A stretch of DNA of 32,210 nt from Hyphomicrobiales bacterium (GTDB lineage Bacteria > Pseudomonadota > Alphaproteobacteria > Rhizobiales > Methyloligellaceae), in contig JAKSBI010000383.1 in NCBI GenBank assembly GCA_022361215.1, positions 1-32,210 of the forward strand, written 5' to 3'. The translations under genes and the position numbers were made by a program. The stretch's first letter is position 1. The number at the start of each line of letters is the position of its first letter. Of the stretch, positions 31,572 to 32,210 are shown piece by piece. A model generated the notes under the pieces. That model saw only the letters and a program-made list of their open reading frames with translations. It was not told where the DNA came from and ran no database searches.

Positions 31572-31607
31572 GCGGCAAAAAACGCCGCAAAGCGGCAGCT
31601 TTTGCCG
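31572..31607. promoter_or_regulatory. Two FlbD/ftr-like palindromes
   Basis: GCGGC-AAAAAAC-GCCGC (31572-31588) and CGGCA-GCTTT-TGCCG (31593-31607) are perfect inverted repeats with centres 20 bases apart, two helix turns. They resemble the CGGC-A-rich-GCCG ftr elements bound by the enhancer protein FlbD in Caulobacter (from memory). They stand about 110-130 bases upstream of a sigma-54-type promoter. Confidence 0.45.
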
Positions 31608-31694
31608 GTCAATTGCTGCCTCCAGATGCCGAGGAGCACGCGCCAAGACGAGCAAACCATTGTAAATTATAAATAAATTAATCCACCTACCGCC

Positions 31695-31710
31695 TGGCCC
31701 AAGGCTTGCT
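31695..31710 (+). promoter_or_regulatory. Sigma-54-type promoter (-24/-12)
   Basis: TGGC-CCAAGGC-TTGCT, with GG (31696-31697) and GC (31708-31709) exactly ten bases apart, as RpoN promoters require. The expected start is near 31721, giving a leader of about 27 bases before ATG 31748. Confidence 0.6.
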
Positions 31711-31747
31711 CCTGTGTCATCGAGTTTCGCGTATCAGGCGTATTACG

Positions 31748-32210
31748 ATGAACCCACTTGCTGCACTTCTCGCCACTCTCGGCGGCGCTGCGACCGGACA
31801 GGCCGGCGGCGCCCAGCAGTCCGGAGCGCCCGCTGCAGGCGGCCTGTTTGCCGCCATGCTAGAGGCCGCCAACGGCATCGAGAGCGGCCTGCCCGGTGAA
31901 GCTGCCGCCAACTCCACAGGCAAGGCCGCAGTGCCCGAACTCTCGCAGATCGAAGACCTGGCCGGCCTGCTGGGACAGGACGTGGAGACGCTGATCCTTG
32001 CCGAGCAGCATGTCGGCGAGGGGGCCGAGGCCCCGACCGACGGCGAAGCCGCGGCGGCGGGAGATGCCGTCGGCGACGTGCCGCCCGATGGCGAACTCGA
32101 CGCATCCACGCTGCTGTCGGGTGACGAAACGCCGCAGACCGACGACGTGCCGGCCACACCCATCGACGGCGCAGCCGGCACCGGCGAGACCGGTGCACCG
32201 CAGCCCGTAA
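31748..32210 (+). CDS. Probable flagellar hook-length control protein FliK, N-terminal part (runs off right edge)
   Basis: 154 residues to the window edge, no stop. Starts MNPLAALLATLGGAATGQAG and continues Ala/Gly-rich with LFAAMLEAAN and an acidic stretch (GQDVETLILAEQHVGEG), like the disordered N-terminal domain of FliK proteins. FliK measures and ends hook growth. The family is suggested by composition and by the sigma-54 and ftr-like sites upstream; there is no conserved motif in this part. Could also be another low-complexity secreted protein. Confidence 0.5.
   Translation, partial: MNPLAALLATLGGAATGQAGGAQQSGAPAAGGLFAAMLEAANGIESGLPGEAAANSTGKAAVPELSQIEDLAGLLGQDVETLILAEQHVGEGAEAPTDGEAAAAGDAVGDVPPDGELDASTLLSGDETPQTDDVPATPIDGAAGTGETGAPQPV

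Larger units (their letters stand above)
31405..31747. other. Divergent intergenic region mnmA / fliK-like
   Basis: About 340 bases holding the upstream control sites of the flagellar-type gene (annotated separately) and the mnmA promoter. It includes a very AT-rich stretch at 31661-31682, where IHF could bend DNA between palindromes and promoter. A near-CtrA site TTAT-N7-TTAA lies at 31667-31681. No gene seen. Confidence 0.5.

Noticed and set aside
1-32210. CRISPR array, rRNA or complete insertion sequence
   Set aside because: No regularly spaced repeats, no rRNA segments and no transposase-like protein were seen.

Overview
The window looks like chromosomal DNA of a high-GC alphaproteobacterium, most likely of the order Hyphomicrobiales (Rhizobiales). 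The signs are a 103-bp Rhizobiales-type palindromic intergenic repeat, two exact CtrA-type sites (TTAA-N7-TTAA), a ClpS of the alphaproteobacterial second type, a bactofilin, a PmtA-like phospholipid methyltransferase and many small exported proteins. There is no rRNA, CRISPR array or complete insertion sequence. One tRNA gene is present (CAU anticodon, best read as elongator tRNA-Met). Species cannot be assigned from the sequence alone.

Layout. 1-1705 (minus): a tripartite tricarboxylate transporter operon, tctC-tctB-tctA, with tctA running off the left edge. 2039-3303 (plus): a hotdog thioesterase and an HD-domain oxygenase of the PhnZ/TmpB type, separated by a long hairpin. 3316-5394 (minus): a class A penicillin-binding protein. 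5562-5746: two small repeat elements back to back. 5743-6534 (minus): an exported pentapeptide-repeat protein. 6892-8292 (plus): a membrane-anchored GAF diguanylate cyclase. 8570-8827: a small protein behind a leader hairpin. 9158-13876 (plus): a lower-GC module of LysR regulator, UPF0317/DUF1445 hydro-lyase and complete TRAP transporter (dctP, dctQ, dctM), tied together by overlapping start/stop codons and by two matching palindromes that flank lysR.

14069-16804 holds small or decayed genes: a His/Cys-rich exported peptide, two hypothetical genes, a 5'-truncated amino-acid permease and a possibly frameshifted proline-rich protein. 17001-20350 (plus) is a two-gene exported operon: a ChaN-like protein with a PDZ domain and an M1-like metallopeptidase. 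20445-22832 carries clpS, a Lys-rich small protein, a bactofilin, a small hypothetical gene under a CtrA site, and an Hpt-like protein that lacks the phospho-accepting histidine. 23214-26454 (plus) carries an uncharacterised HExxH exported protein, a small basic exported protein, a periplasmic acetamidase/formamidase-family enzyme and a Tat-type solute-binding-like protein.

26542-29129 is a small phage-like island (DUF6362 protein, HTH protein, S24-type repressor, small acidic protein) with repeated CTGTAC operators. It lies beside the 3' end of the tRNA gene, but no integrase is visible. 29405-31404 (minus) is a mnmA-pmtA pair. The right edge holds the start of a probable fliK-like flagellar gene behind a sigma-54 promoter and two FlbD-like palindromes.

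The most interesting items are the LysR/hydro-lyase/TRAP module with its matched T-N11-A palindromes, the histidine-less Hpt protein, the sigma-54/ftr-like flagellar control region, the orphan PhnZ-type oxygenase, the ChaN-PDZ/M1 operon, and the repressor operators of the phage island.
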